Below, in pieces: positions 7,090 to 17,391 of a stretch of 64,000 bases of DNA (its first letter is position 1; each line of letters opens with the position of its first letter). The notes beneath the pieces were generated by a model, which saw only the letters and a program-made list of their open reading frames with translations, was not told the DNA's origin and made no database searches. The translations under genes were made by a program, and so were the position numbers. Source of the stretch: Deltaproteobacteria bacterium (GTDB taxonomy: Bacteria > Desulfobacterota > Syntrophia > Syntrophales > UBA2210); assembly GCA_016933965.1 (NCBI GenBank), contig JAFGTS010000011.1, forward strand, positions 1 to 64,000, given 5' to 3'.

Positions 7090-8613
7090 TCAAACCGACT
7101 TTCTAAAGGGAAGCCTGATGGTGAACGTCGATCCCTGATCAGACTCGGAAGCCACGTGTATCGTTCCGCCATGCTCATTCACTAATTTCTGCACGACCAG
7201 GAGGCCCAGTCCGGTTCCCTTTCCTCCCTTGGTGCTGAAAAAAGCCGTGAACAACTTCCTTTTCACATCGTCGGTCATGCCGCATCCGTTATCGGATACC
7301 TCATAGCGGATCATTCCCTCTTCATCTTCGAGATCCGTCGCAACAGTCACATGGTGGCGCTTCTCCATGTTCATGTCATACACGCAGGCATCAACTGCAT
7401 TTGATACCAGATTGAGAAGCACGCGATGAACCACGTCCGAATCCATGGAGACATCGGCGATTGAAGGATTAAACTTCCGGATTATATGAACCTGATGTTT
7501 CCCTGCCTCCATCTCGGTCAGTTCGCAAACATCCTCGGCGATGTCATTTGGTGAGCAGATGACATATTGAGGTTCACGTTCCTTGGAGTAGGAAAGCAGG
7601 TCGGCAACCAGGGATGAAACCCGCCGAACGTTCCTCTGGACCATATCCCAGCCCGTTTTTAGCTTATCATTATCGCCCTTGTCAAGGCCAATATTGACAA
7701 TATATGTACCGCCTTTGAGCCCTGTCAATATGTTCTTGATGTAGTGGGCGAGCCGTGCCGTCGTCTGTCCGATGGCGGCCATTCGCTCGGAATTCACCAG
7801 TTCCTGCTGGAGACGTTTGATCTCTCTGAGGTCCTGGAAAAAACCGACACTGCCGATGACCGTGTCGCCCTCGCTCAGGAGCGTCCCTGAAAACCGGGTC
7901 GGCACCCCGGTACCCGCCTTGCTGATAATGGTGATCTCTTTCCAGCCCCACCCTTTCTTGTCACGTTTCCGCCGGAATCCTTGCTGAAACTCCGCGGCAA
8001 TGTCCGCCGGATAGAGATCATCGAATGTCATCTTGCGAACCACATCGATTCGGGCATGCCCGAAGATCTCCTCTGCCGCCGGATTGTAAATGATTATTTC
8101 ACCCTTTTCATCGGTGGCAACGATTCCGTCATTCGAGCTCTTGATCAGCTTGTCCTGGAAATCCGATTTCCTTTTGACCTCGCCGATCGCCATCTGGCAC
8201 ATGTTCTCAAGGTCCGTCGTATATGCCGCCAATTGCCGGCGGATCTTGATCTTTTCCCGGGCCCGCGTGATGGCGATGCTCAACGCTTCATCACGCACCG
8301 GTTTGTTGATGAAATCGGAGGCGCCGAAACGCAGTGACTCTATGGCCGAGTCCATGTCACCATGACCGGTGATCACAATGATCTCCGAGTCGGGATTGAT
8401 GGATTTGATCCTTCTCAGCACCTCAAGGCCGTCGATGCCGGGCATTTTCAGGTCCGTCAACACAAGCGCCGGTTTTTCTCTTTCGAAGACATCGATTCCT
8501 TCTTTTCCTGTCATCGCCGTCATGACGTCGTATCCGTCACTTTTCAATGACAGGGACAGGACCCGGAGTATCGCTTCTTCGTCATCAATTATCAATATCC
8601 TGTCTTCGTTCAT
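7090..8613 (-). CDS. Hybrid sensor kinase: REC-PAS-HisKA-HATPase
   Basis: The product has 507 residues and no membrane segment. An N-terminal receiver (phosphoacceptor Asp54 in LVLTDLKMPG) is followed by a coiled linker and a PAS domain (about 155-270). The dimerisation/phosphoacceptor region has His290 in RLAHYIKNILTGL, and an ATPase domain follows with N (LLNLVSNAVDA), G1 (VSDNGCGM) and G2 (GKGTGLGLLVV) boxes. The H-box reads HYIKN rather than HELRTPL, like NtrB/HPK4-style kinases. It probably takes phosphate from the large kinase upstream and sets activity by intracellular cues. Confidence 0.92.
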   Translation of the reverse strand: MNEDRILIIDDEEAILRVLSLSLKSDGYDVMTAMTGKEGIDVFEREKPALVLTDLKMPGIDGLEVLRRIKSINPDSEIIVITGHGDMDSAIESLRFGASDFINKPVRDEALSIAITRAREKIKIRRQLAAYTTDLENMCQMAIGEVKRKSDFQDKLIKSSNDGIVATDEKGEIIIYNPAAEEIFGHARIDVVRKMTFDDLYPADIAAEFQQGFRRKRDKKGWGWKEITIISKAGTGVPTRFSGTLLSEGDTVIGSVGFFQDLREIKRLQQELVNSERMAAIGQTTARLAHYIKNILTGLKGGTYIVNIGLDKGDNDKLKTGWDMVQRNVRRVSSLVADLLSYSKEREPQYVICSPNDIAEDVCELTEMEAGKHQVHIIRKFNPSIADVSMDSDVVHRVLLNLVSNAVDACVYDMNMEKRHHVTVATDLEDEEGMIRYEVSDNGCGMTDDVKRKLFTAFFSTKGGKGTGLGLLVVQKLVNEHGGTIHVASESDQGSTFTIRLPFRKSV

Positions 8614-8671
8614 AGAAAATGCCCTGTCAAACGGTGTTCGTTCCTTCTCACTTGGGTCATGTACTACTTTT

Positions 8672-11600
8672 TCACGGTGCCGCGGGAAAAGTCAATGTAA
8701 ACGTGCTTCCTTCGCCCAATTCGCTGTCCACCTCTATGGTGCCTCCGTAGTCCTTGATGATGCCGTAACTGATGGAAATACCAAGGCCTGTTCCCTTTCC
8801 CACGTCCTTTGTCGTAAAAAACGGTTCAAATATCTTGTCGCGGATCTCCCGGGGTATCCCCGTCCCGCTGTCATAGACCGTGACGACGACGCGCCCGTTC
8901 TCCACAAAGGAACTGATCCTGAGGATTTTCTCGATCTCCTTCGAGGTCGACTGTGCCTCTTTTTCATCAAGGGCATCCCGGGCGTTGGTCACGAGGTTTA
9001 TGAAGACCTGTTCCAATCGGTTGTGATCGGCGATGATCGGCGGCAGTTCCTCGGACAGTTCAAGCTCAACGGTGATACCATGGACCCGCAGCTGCTGTCC
9101 CAGGATCTTGAACACATCATTGATGGGACCATTGATATTTACACGATCCCCCGTGGCCACCTGTGATTTTCTGACGAAATCCTTCATGTGTCGTATGGTC
9201 TGGGCGGCCCGCTGAACGTTCTTTTCTATTTCTTCCGCCATGGCAGCCAGGTCTTCATCGCTGATCTTCCGGCCTTTCCTGATCGACTTGATAATGAAGT
9301 CCGAAGAGACCTGCATGACGTTCAACGGTTGGCTTATCTCGTGTGCGATACCCGATGCCATCGTTCCCAGGGTCGCCATCTTGCTTGCCTGGATGAGCTG
9401 TGTTTCCCGCTCCACATGCTCCGTAACATCGGGCGTATTAATGATGAGACAGTCCTTTCCCATGAAATTGACGGAACTGATATAGATATCCACATAGAAC
9501 GAAGTTCCGTCCTTCTTCTTATGCATTTTCTTCGGATAAAACAGTGACTGGTCCGGAGCGACGAGCCGTTCCAGCCCCTCAAGCACCTGCTGGTCTATCT
9601 GGTACTCGAGGTCTATGAACGAGCGGGACAGAAGCTCGGAGCGAGTATATTTGTAACATTCAAGGGCCGTCGCATTGACGTCCAGTATTTTCAGGGATTC
9701 CCTGTCGGCGATTATGATCGGGTTGGGGTCGGCGTCGAAAAGGTTCCGGTATTTCTCCTCGGAAAGCCGCAATTCGGCGTTTGATTCCTCCAGTTCCCGG
9801 GTTTTTTCCTTCACCTTGATCTCAAGGCTCTTACCGAACTGTTTCGCTTCATGGTGGAGCCGGGCATTCTCAAGCTCCAGGGCCACGTGGTTACTGATGA
9901 TCGCCAGAAGATTTTTGTCTTCCTCGGAAAACTCGGTGGTCCGGTGACTTGATATCAAAGCAACCCCGAACGTCACGGCTTCCGACGTGAGAGGAACATA
10001 TGCCGCCGATCGCAGTCCCTCGATATCGACGAACTCCGGGCAGGGTGCGCTCGCCGATGTCATGTTCTCAAAGAACACGATCTCCTGCCGCCTGGCAATA
10101 TCTTCGACGATCCTTAAAAATTCCTCGGTCCCGCCGTCCTGGAATGTTTTTTCCCGGTATCCAAAGGTATAACGGCTGCGCAAGCGTCCGTCCTTGCCCA
10201 TCAGATACACGGCAAGGCTGTCGATATCGAAATTCTGAAATATCTCCTTACCGAAGGCCCTGATCCTGGCATCGGGATCCATGGAAGCGCTCATCGCGGT
10301 GGTGATGTTCCAGAGAATGGACAACTGGCGCAGGTGTCGCTCCCGCTCGGCATGAAGAAGCTTTGAATCGGTCCTGTCCCAAAGCGTTTCGATGGCTCCT
10401 ACAATGTGACCGTCAGGCCCCTTTATGGGGGCCGCAGTAAAATAGATCCACCGGCCGCTTTCACCGATGTGGGGGAAAAACCCTTCCGCTTCGTAAGCTC
10501 CGTCTATGAAGGGAGATTTTCTCCCCTTCTCCGGGTAGAATTTTCTGATCTCCTCCTCATTGACATTGTCAACGATCAGGTCCGCCATGATCGGCTTCTC
10601 TCCCGAATAAAAGGCCTGCCAGTGCTTCTTGGTACCGATAATATCTTCGGCATGATAACCCGTCAGACGCTCAAGAGCCCTGTTCCAGTGGGTAACCACG
10701 TGATTCCTGTTTATGACGAAGGTCGGGATCGTGCTTCCCTGTATGATCTGCAGAAGTGTGCGCTCACGCTCCTGAAACTCCTTCTTCATGATCTCCAGAT
10801 GTTTTGCCCGCTCCTTGGCAATTATCTGGTACTGGCGGGATATTCCCTTGGCGAGGAGAGCCGATATGAGCAGGAGTAGTATCACCGAAAGGATAAGGAT
10901 GATGATGACCGTCTTTGTCCATGTCTCCACCTCTTTTTCAACGTTCTGGAAAGCGGAGCTCATGACGGTGGTAAGGTTCTCCACATCGATACCCATTCCC
11001 ACCCATCCGAACCCGGTCGGCTTCGGATATGTCGGAGAGTAAAAAGGTATCGGCGCATAGGCGACAAATTTGGTATGCCCGGCGAACCGGTAACTCTTGA
11101 TTCCTGAAAGACCCCTGGCCGCGTCACCGGCTATCTCCGGCAGCGTCTCATCCATGAACCCCAGTTGATGGAGATTCAATACCTCATAGCCTTTTTTCGA
11201 CATTTCGGCGGCGTTCTCTTCCGTGAGCGGCGCAACAGGCACCCCCCGCTCGTCGAGACCGGCGATATGATAATCGTTGGGATGTGAGATGATTAGGCCG
11301 TCCTTGTCGACAAGGTAGGCGTAATTCCCCGTTGCCGTATCAACCTGTGCCACCTGTTCCGCCTGTGTGGGGATGATATGATCGGTGAACTCCGCCAGGT
11401 GCCGGATATCCAGCGCAAGGGTGATCATGCCGGCGAATTCCCCGCCCTCGTACAGCGGAGTGGCGAAACGAAGGATGCCCGTGAATGTTTTCCCCGATTC
11501 GAAGGCGCGCCGGTCGACATACCACCCCGTTACGGGAGATACATAGATCTCTCCAGCCTCGAGTTCTTTCGTCTCACTGAAATATCGTTCTGATCGGTAT

Positions 11601-12088
11601 GTAGTGTTCTCGGGTCTGCTGATATCCCTCAGGTTCTGCCGGGACACGATGGTTCCATTTTCTATCCTGATACGCTCATGCCCTTCCTTATCTATAAGCG
11701 ACATTTCAGCATAGAGAGGTACCATCACCGTGATGAATTCGTCACCCCGTTTTACCCATAGTGAGCCCTTCTTGTCGGTCACGAAGGAACGGAAGGCTTC
11801 ATTCGACCTGGGGATAATGGTCGCCACGCGCATATCACCGCGCCGTTCCTCCAGGAATTTTGCCACATCCTCGGCCGTGTTGACGGCACGCATCCTGATC
11901 TCGTTCTGGAACTGTTCATCAATGACCGCCGAAGCGTGCTGTTTCGTTGTGTGACCGACCTCGAATATGCCGGTATAGATGAGAAGGACCAGGAGAGACA
12001 GGGGAATCACGATGAGCAGAAAGAATATGCGGGCCATGTCAAATACCCTGGCCATGGTCTGTTCACGCTCGTTGTGCTGTTCCGCCAT
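8672..12088 (-). CDS. Large membrane sensor kinase: Cache-PAS-GAF-PAS-HisKA-HATPase
   Basis: The 1138-residue protein has a first membrane helix at about 22-42, a long extracytoplasmic dCache-type sensor (45-390, with the [14 protein letters not shown] motif), a second helix at about 393-413, PAS (445-570), GAF (590-745), a coiled coil (745-785) and a second PAS (785-895). HisKA follows with His916 in [13 protein letters not shown], then an ATPase ending in [17 protein letters not shown] 12055 ([12 protein letters not shown]) is an alternative start. It lies directly between the second D-like antiporter gene and the hybrid kinase, so it may sense an external solute relevant to the antiporter. 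Confidence 0.93.
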   Translation of the reverse strand: MAEQHNEREQTMARVFDMARIFFLLIVIPLSLLVLLIYTGIFEVGHTTKQHASAVIDEQFQNEIRMRAVNTAEDVAKFLEERRGDMRVATIIPRSNEAFRSFVTDKKGSLWVKRGDEFITVMVPLYAEMSLIDKEGHERIRIENGTIVSRQNLRDISRPENTTYRSERYFSETKELEAGEIYVSPVTGWYVDRRAFESGKTFTGILRFATPLYEGGEFAGMITLALDIRHLAEFTDHIIPTQAEQVAQVDTATGNYAYLVDKDGLIISHPNDYHIAGLDERGVPVAPLTEENAAEMSKKGYEVLNLHQLGFMDETLPEIAGDAARGLSGIKSYRFAGHTKFVAYAPIPFYSPTYPKPTGFGWVGMGIDVENLTTVMSSAFQNVEKEVETWTKTVIIILILSVILLLLISALLAKGISRQYQIIAKERAKHLEIMKKEFQERERTLLQIIQGSTIPTFVINRNHVVTHWNRALERLTGYHAEDIIGTKKHWQAFYSGEKPIMADLIVDNVNEEEIRKFYPEKGRKSPFIDGAYEAEGFFPHIGESGRWIYFTAAPIKGPDGHIVGAIETLWDRTDSKLLHAERERHLRQLSILWNITTAMSASMDPDARIRAFGKEIFQNFDIDSLAVYLMGKDGRLRSRYTFGYREKTFQDGGTEEFLRIVEDIARRQEIVFFENMTSASAPCPEFVDIEGLRSAAYVPLTSEAVTFGVALISSHRTTEFSEEDKNLLAIISNHVALELENARLHHEAKQFGKSLEIKVKEKTRELEESNAELRLSEEKYRNLFDADPNPIIIADRESLKILDVNATALECYKYTRSELLSRSFIDLEYQIDQQVLEGLERLVAPDQSLFYPKKMHKKKDGTSFYVDIYISSVNFMGKDCLIINTPDVTEHVERETQLIQASKMATLGTMASGIAHEISQPLNVMQVSSDFIIKSIRKGRKISDEDLAAMAEEIEKNVQRAAQTIRHMKDFVRKSQVATGDRVNINGPINDVFKILGQQLRVHGITVELELSEELPPIIADHNRLEQVFINLVTNARDALDEKEAQSTSKEIEKILRISSFVENGRVVVTVYDSGTGIPREIRDKIFEPFFTTKDVGKGTGLGISISYGIIKDYGGTIEVDSELGEGSTFTLTFPAAP

Positions 12089-12177
12089 GATTCACCCTTG
12101 CTGTTGAAACGGCCTTCCTGCAGCTTTTTCGCGTCTTGCCCGTCCTCCGGTCACCCGCTCCCCGTTTTTCGAAAACA

Positions 12178-13665
12178 TCAGCCGCCGGCACCCAGGGCAT
12201 ACCGGGCCGTCATTTTCGCAAGCTCGAGGAAAAATCCGGGATGGATGAACAGAAGGAACGAACAGGCTGCCGTCAGAACCGGCGGTATGATCGCAAAGAG
12301 CGGTCCCTCATCCATTCGCGTGTTTTCGTCGAAATACTTCCCGCTCGCGAAGAACGCGTCATAGGTAATAGGCAGAAAATAGGCGGCATTCAGAAGCGAA
12401 CTGGTGAGGATGACAACCAGTATGGGAAGTTGTTCCGCCTCGATACATCCCAGTGCAAGGAACCACTTGCTGATAAATCCCCCAAAGGGGGGTATACCGA
12501 TAACGCTGAGGGAACCGAAGAAAAACGCCGCCATCGTTATGGGCATTTTTCTGCCTATTCCCTTCATGTCGCTGATCTTTTTCAGTCCCGTATTAACGAT
12601 TATGGCCCCGGCGCAAAAGAAGAGAGTGATCTTTCCAAATGCGTGCATGACTATGTGTATGGTCCCGCCCGCTATGCCGAGAACGCTCAGAAGCGCTCCT
12701 CCCATCACGATGTATGATAACTGGCTGACCGTAGAATAGGCCAGTCGAGCCTTCAGGTCGTCCTGTCTCAGGGCGAAGAGTGAACCGACGATGATCGTCA
12801 CCGATATGACGTAGAGGAGACCCGTATCAAGCTTGAGGCTGTGCATGAACTCTATCCCGAACACGTGCAGGCAGATGCGCAGGACGGAAAAGACGCCGAC
12901 CTTGACAACCGCCACCGCATGGAGAAGAGCGCTCACCGGCGTCGGCGCCACCATGGCCGACGGCAGCCATGAATGTATCGGCATGATCGCCGCTTTCCCG
13001 ACACCGGCGATATACAGTATGAAAAGGACCACCATGAGCCCGTCGCCAGCCTTCCCCGCGAGAATCCCCTGATCAGTGAAATCCAGGGTCCCCGTCAGGA
13101 CATAGGTGATGATGATCGCCGGCAGCAGGAAGGCGATTGATGTCCCCATGAGATAGGCGAGATACTTTCTTCCGGCGAATCGGGCCTCGGAGTCCTGATG
13201 GTGAGTGACCAGTGAGTATGTCGAAAGTGACAGCATTTCATAAAAAAGGTAGAGTGTGAGGAGATTGGCCGCAAAGGCGACACCGATCGCCGACGAAAGT
13301 GCCAGGGCAAAAAAGGCAAAGTACCTGGTCTGTGAATGTTCCTTCAGCGGCCGCATGTAGCCGATTGAGTAAAAAGTGGTCACGATCCACAGGGAAGACG
13401 CGACGATGGCGAACATCATCCCCAGGGAATCGACCCTGAAAGCAATTCCCACACCGGGAAGAACATCAACGAGGTTGTATACAATGCGGGTGCCCCCAAG
13501 GACGGCCGGGAGCATTGAAATGACGATGCAGAATTTTATGAGGGCGATGACAACGCTGCAGAACTCCCGCAGGTTGGGACTGCGTCCGACGGCAATGATA
13601 AGAAGGGAGCCGAAAAGTGATACGGCAACAGCCAGCAGGGGCTTGATGGAAGTAATGGTATCCAT
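12178..13665 (-). CDS. Second NuoL/MrpD-like proton-pumping subunit
   Basis: The product has 495 residues from MDTITSIKPLLAV; the GTG 18 bases upstream overlaps its GGAGGAG ribosome-binding site, so ATG 13665 is preferred. It is a member of the NuoL/M/N family, with Glu143 in LTLYLFYEMLSLSTY, Lys224 in GVGKAAIMPIHSWLP, His231, and His249/Lys255 in LLHAVAVVKVG. It lacks the long C-terminal lateral helix of NuoL. It may fill the place of the N-terminal part of MrpA, which is otherwise absent here, although it lies 7.3 kb from the other subunits behind three signalling genes. Confidence 0.88.
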   Translation of the reverse strand: MDTITSIKPLLAVAVSLFGSLLIIAVGRSPNLREFCSVVIALIKFCIVISMLPAVLGGTRIVYNLVDVLPGVGIAFRVDSLGMMFAIVASSLWIVTTFYSIGYMRPLKEHSQTRYFAFFALALSSAIGVAFAANLLTLYLFYEMLSLSTYSLVTHHQDSEARFAGRKYLAYLMGTSIAFLLPAIIITYVLTGTLDFTDQGILAGKAGDGLMVVLFILYIAGVGKAAIMPIHSWLPSAMVAPTPVSALLHAVAVVKVGVFSVLRICLHVFGIEFMHSLKLDTGLLYVISVTIIVGSLFALRQDDLKARLAYSTVSQLSYIVMGGALLSVLGIAGGTIHIVMHAFGKITLFFCAGAIIVNTGLKKISDMKGIGRKMPITMAAFFFGSLSVIGIPPFGGFISKWFLALGCIEAEQLPILVVILTSSLLNAAYFLPITYDAFFASGKYFDENTRMDEGPLFAIIPPVLTAACSFLLFIHPGFFLELAKMTARYALGAGG

Positions 13666-13733
13666 GTAAAGCGTCTCCTCCACGTGAATGGGAACGATAG
13701 TACTCTTTCATGAACGGACGCATCGACGGCCGT

Positions 13734-14396
13734 TCATGTGTTGTTCAGATGATTTTGTATATCGCCAAAGTTCGAGTATCGGATGCACTCCTTACCATTT
13801 TCCAAACATTTTTCAAAGAGGATACTTTTTGCAAAAACAAAATCCGCCTCGCGGGAGGGGCACACGTCAGAATGACCGTCACCGACATATACCACCGTGT
13901 CGAATTCTTCCCGGTATTTTCTCAGAATGGACAGCTTGCAATTTCCGCATCGACGGCACTCTTCATTGAAATGGGGAAATCTGACGGATATGTTCCCGTT
14001 TTCATGAAATACGGCACAATTCGAGTAAACAGGTATGGTTTCAAGGCCGATCGTTTCGAGAACCGCTCGAATATAGAAATCAAGACCGTCGGAAACGATG
14101 ATGAAAGAAAATCCCTTCTCTTTACAGAACCGGTGAAAGTCTTTGAAATAGGGGTCGACCTGTACACGGGCCATGACATACCGCGTGATCTCTTCTCTTG
14201 AGACAGAGAAAAGCGCCGCGATCATCTCATAGGCATGACGCGAACCGATCTCGCCGGCGCAATAGGCCCGGTTGATCTCCTCCCAGCCGTCGCCGGCATA
14301 GCGGGTGATAACGTCATGCCCCATGTCATTCGCCGCTATGGTACCGTCGAAATCACTGATTACAAGGGTTTTCCCCCACGCTTTGTTCATGCTCAT
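13734..14396 (-). CDS. HAD-family phosphatase, MtnX/SerB-like
   Basis: The 220-residue protein has the HAD motifs: nucleophile and acid in ISDFDGTIA (Asp15, Asp17), motif II in FIIVSDGLDFYI, a Lys in the CRRCGNCKLSIL region and motif IV YVGDGHSDVC. The C-R-R-C-G-N-C-K cluster in the cap-side region is typical of MtnX-like phosphatases (2-hydroxy-3-keto-5-methylthiopentenyl-1-phosphate phosphatase). No other methionine-salvage gene is nearby, so the substrate is uncertain. Confidence 0.8.
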   Translation of the reverse strand: MSMNKAWGKTLVISDFDGTIAANDMGHDVITRYAGDGWEEINRAYCAGEIGSRHAYEMIAALFSVSREEITRYVMARVQVDPYFKDFHRFCKEKGFSFIIVSDGLDFYIRAVLETIGLETIPVYSNCAVFHENGNISVRFPHFNEECRRCGNCKLSILRKYREEFDTVVYVGDGHSDVCPSREADFVFAKSILFEKCLENGKECIRYSNFGDIQNHLNNT

Positions 14397-14457
14397 TTTC
14401 AGGAACCGCTCATCCCGGTCCCGGCCTGCCTGAAGTATCCGGGATCACCCTGCCGGA

Positions 14458-15213
14458 TCATTTGTCCTCCCTGCCGACGGGTTGCAGAAAGGGTTTCACG
14501 AGATCGATCGGTATGGGGAAAAGTGTCGTCGAATTGTTCTCCGCGGCGACGAGCGCAAGTGTCTGGAGGTATCGCAACTGCAAAGCTATCGGCTGCTCCG
14601 CAATCACTTTACCGGCGTCTGCCAGCTTCTGAGCCGCCTGGAATTCGCCTTCCGCACTGATGACCTTCGCCCGCCGATCCCGCTCGGCCTCGGCCTGTTT
14701 TGCCATGGCACGCTGCATTTCCTGGGGAAGATCGATATGCTTCACTTCCACGGTTGTGACCTTAATGCCCCAGGGATCGGTGCTGCGGTCGAGAATTTCC
14801 TGGAGGTGGGTATTGATCTTTTCCCTCTCCGACAGGAGTTCGTCCAGTTCGACCTGGCCGCAGACACTCCTTAGTGTCGTCTGGGCGAGCTGTGACGTGG
14901 CATAAAGAAAATTCTCCACCTGGATGACGGCATCATTCGCGGACATGACCCGGAAATAGATAACGGCGTTGACCTTGATCGACACGTTGTCCCGGGTGAT
15001 GACATCCTGTGGCGGCACATCCATAGTGATGATCCGCATATCTACCTTCACCATACGGTCGATTACGGGGATCAGTATGATCAGCCCCGGTCCCTTGGTA
15101 TCGATGATCCGGCCGAGCCGGAATATGACGCCACGTTCGTATTCATTAAGAATCCGAATGGCAGCCGCCAGGAACATGACGACGAGCACCACGATGGTAA
15201 TAATGGTATACAT
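14458..15213 (-). CDS. Slipin (stomatin/prohibitin SPFH protein)
   Basis: The 251-residue protein has one N-terminal membrane helix ([17 protein letters not shown]) and then an SPFH domain with [22 protein letters not shown] and the slipin hallmark [22 protein letters not shown], and a coiled-coil C-terminal half. A strong GGAGGG precedes the ATG. It follows the NfeD gene, the standard bacterial pairing. The two form membrane-microdomain assemblies in which the NfeD protease is thought to cleave the slipin C-terminus. Confidence 0.93.
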   Translation of the reverse strand: MYTIITIVVLVVMFLAAAIRILNEYERGVIFRLGRIIDTKGPGLIILIPVIDRMVKVDMRIITMDVPPQDVITRDNVSIKVNAVIYFRVMSANDAVIQVENFLYATSQLAQTTLRSVCGQVELDELLSEREKINTHLQEILDRSTDPWGIKVTTVEVKHIDLPQEMQRAMAKQAEAERDRRAKVISAEGEFQAAQKLADAGKVIAEQPIALQLRYLQTLALVAAENNSTTLFPIPIDLVKPFLQPVGREDK

Positions 15214-15317
15214 GATATCTACCCTCCTCTATTCATTTCGAACCATTAACGACTTCGTAAAACATCCATATGCCGCGTCCTTATCCTTCTTTCTTCGGTA
15301 CGACCTTACAAAAAGGA

Positions 15318-16628
15318 TCAGGACGTTTTTTCCACCGTCAGGTTCAATCCCTCAACACCGGTCACCACGACAGGTTCACCCTTTTCGATGGGTCCCTCAC
15401 TCCTCGCATTCCACAGTTCACCTTTTATCAGGACCTTCCCTTCTTCATGAATATCGGTGGCTGCGGTTCCCTGATGTCCGATCATGGCCTCCCTCCCGGT
15501 CACCGGTCTCCGAAGCTGAGCCCTGACGGCGAGAGATATGACGGCGATGAAGAAGAGAGACACGAACGTAATGGTCGGGATCATGACCCTGAAGGACACT
15601 TTCAGGGCGGGAATGGGCGACTCGAATAGCATCAGTGACCCCAGAACCAGAGAGATGATCCCGGCGACGGTCAGCATTCCGTGGCTGACCACCTTGATCT
15701 CGGCCACGAAGAGTATGACGGCGAAGATGATAAGTACGATCCCGGCGTAGTTCACGGGCAGTGTCTGCATGGCGAAGAAAGCGAGAATCAGGGATATGCC
15801 GCCGACCACACCGGGAAGGATCGCGCCGGGATGGGCAAACTCGAAATACAGTCCGGCAAGTCCTATCATCAACAGGAGATACGCAATATTCGGGTCGCTG
15901 AGCGTCACCAGGATCTTGTCCCGGATCCCCATTTCACGCTCGTCGAGAAGCGCGCCCGCCGAACGCAGGACCACCTCCCCCTCCGGTAACGAAACCGCTC
16001 TCCCGTCCATCTTCTGGAGAAGCTCCGTTGGCGTGCCGGCAATGATATCGATGACATTGATGTTTCGTGCTTCTTCCGCTGTTATGGAAACACTTTCCCT
16101 AACTGCCTGTTCCGCCCACTGTGCGTTCCTTCCCCGTTTTTCCGCGATACCGACCGCATAGGCAACGGCATCGTTTTCGACCTTTGCGGCCATTGTTTCA
16201 TCCATCTTGCCGCCGATCCCAAGGGCGACAGGATGCGCCGCCCCGATATTCGTACCTGGTGCCATGGCAGCGATGTGCGCCGACATGGTTATCATGACAC
16301 CCGCTGATGCGGCCCGTCCCCCCGACGGATATACGAAGACAATAACGGGGATCCGGGAACCAAGTATTTCCTTGACCATATCTCTCATGGCCAGATCAAG
16401 GCCGCCCGGTGTATCAAGAAGGATAATGATGCCGTCGGCACCCTCTTCCTGCGCTTCCCCAATATTCCTGATGACATATTTCGCCACCGCCGGTGTAATG
16501 GCGGAATGGACGGTGATCATGTTAAAGACCGGTGTCTCCGCCCGGGCGCTCACAGGGCACGCACCGAGCCACCCGATGATCATCATGATACCTGCCGTTA
16601 TCAAAAGAGAAGATCCCATTCTTTTCAT
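15318..16628 (-). CDS. nfeD: NfeD-type membrane serine protease (ClpP class)
   Basis: The 436-residue protein has a signal peptide (residues 1-30), a ClpP-like protease domain with nucleophile Ser108 in GGRAASAGVM and probable Lys149 in MAAKVENDA, four or five membrane helices (about 235-375) and a C-terminal OB fold (HQGTAATDIHEEGKVLIKGELW). This is the full-length NfeD1b architecture. It precedes the slipin gene by about 100 bases. It likely acts on the periplasmic side in membrane-protein quality control. Confidence 0.92.
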   Translation of the reverse strand: MKRMGSSLLITAGIMMIIGWLGACPVSARAETPVFNMITVHSAITPAVAKYVIRNIGEAQEEGADGIIILLDTPGGLDLAMRDMVKEILGSRIPVIVFVYPSGGRAASAGVMITMSAHIAAMAPGTNIGAAHPVALGIGGKMDETMAAKVENDAVAYAVGIAEKRGRNAQWAEQAVRESVSITAEEARNINVIDIIAGTPTELLQKMDGRAVSLPEGEVVLRSAGALLDEREMGIRDKILVTLSDPNIAYLLLMIGLAGLYFEFAHPGAILPGVVGGISLILAFFAMQTLPVNYAGIVLIIFAVILFVAEIKVVSHGMLTVAGIISLVLGSLMLFESPIPALKVSFRVMIPTITFVSLFFIAVISLAVRAQLRRPVTGREAMIGHQGTAATDIHEEGKVLIKGELWNARSEGPIEKGEPVVVTGVEGLNLTVEKTS

Positions 16629-16665
16629 TGCACCACTCCCTGAGGGCCGTGAACCGGCCCTGCTT

Positions 16666-17391
16666 TCATGACATGCCCAGCTCTTTCATGATCAACCTGA
16701 CATCGCTCCATACCTGCTTCTTTTCACCGGGATTCCTCAGCAGATAGGCAGGGTGATAGGTCGGCATGAGCTTTATGCCTTGATAGACATGAAAAGTCCC
16801 CCGAAGCTTTGATATGGGTGTGTCCGTCTTCAGAAGCGTTTTTGCGGCGAATGTGCCGAGGGCGCAGATGACTCGCGGCCGGATCGCCTGAAGCTGCTTG
16901 ACGAGGAACGGTTCACAGATAGTTATTTCATCCTGCAGCGGGTTTCTGTTTCCCGGCGGACGGCATTTCAGAATGTTGCAGATATATACGTGATCCCGTG
17001 AAAGTCCCATTGCCTCTATGATCCGAGTCAGAAGCTGTCCGGCCCTGCCGACGAAGGGACGACCCTGAAGGTCTTCCTGCTCACCCGGCGCTTCTCCAAC
17101 GAACACCAGTTCCGCCCGTTCACTCCCCTCTCCGAACACAAGGTTTCTTCGCGTTTTGGAGAGGGGGCACCGCCGGCAATCGCCCAGTTCCGCGCGAACC
17201 TGCGCTAGCGTCACGACGGACGGCGGATATTCCGGAACCTGTTCCATCGTTGTCGAGTCACCCTGCACGGCTTCCGTGACATCCGATACTTCCCGGTATT
17301 CAAGCGCCACACCATGTCCCTCGTTCACGGAATCCGCGACCCACGGTTTCAGGGCCTTCACCAGGGAGAGGAGCTCACCTTTCGGGTCCAT
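16666..17391 (-). CDS. Uracil-DNA glycosylase, type 4 (Fe-S)
   Basis: The catalytic part of this 241-residue protein begins at CRRCPLSKTRRNLVFGEG and carries the family motif VGEAPGEQEDLQGRPFVGRAGQ and then ILKCRPPGNRNP. The Fe-S cysteines are CRRC, the Cys in LKCRPP and the Cys in ITICEPF. It ends with the HPAYLLRN motif. The first roughly 65 residues are an acidic extension. It removes uracil from DNA to start base-excision repair. It overlaps the end of coaBC by 17 bases. Confidence 0.92.
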   Translation of the reverse strand: MDPKGELLSLVKALKPWVADSVNEGHGVALEYREVSDVTEAVQGDSTTMEQVPEYPPSVVTLAQVRAELGDCRRCPLSKTRRNLVFGEGSERAELVFVGEAPGEQEDLQGRPFVGRAGQLLTRIIEAMGLSRDHVYICNILKCRPPGNRNPLQDEITICEPFLVKQLQAIRPRVICALGTFAAKTLLKTDTPISKLRGTFHVYQGIKLMPTYHPAYLLRNPGEKKQVWSDVRLIMKELGMS

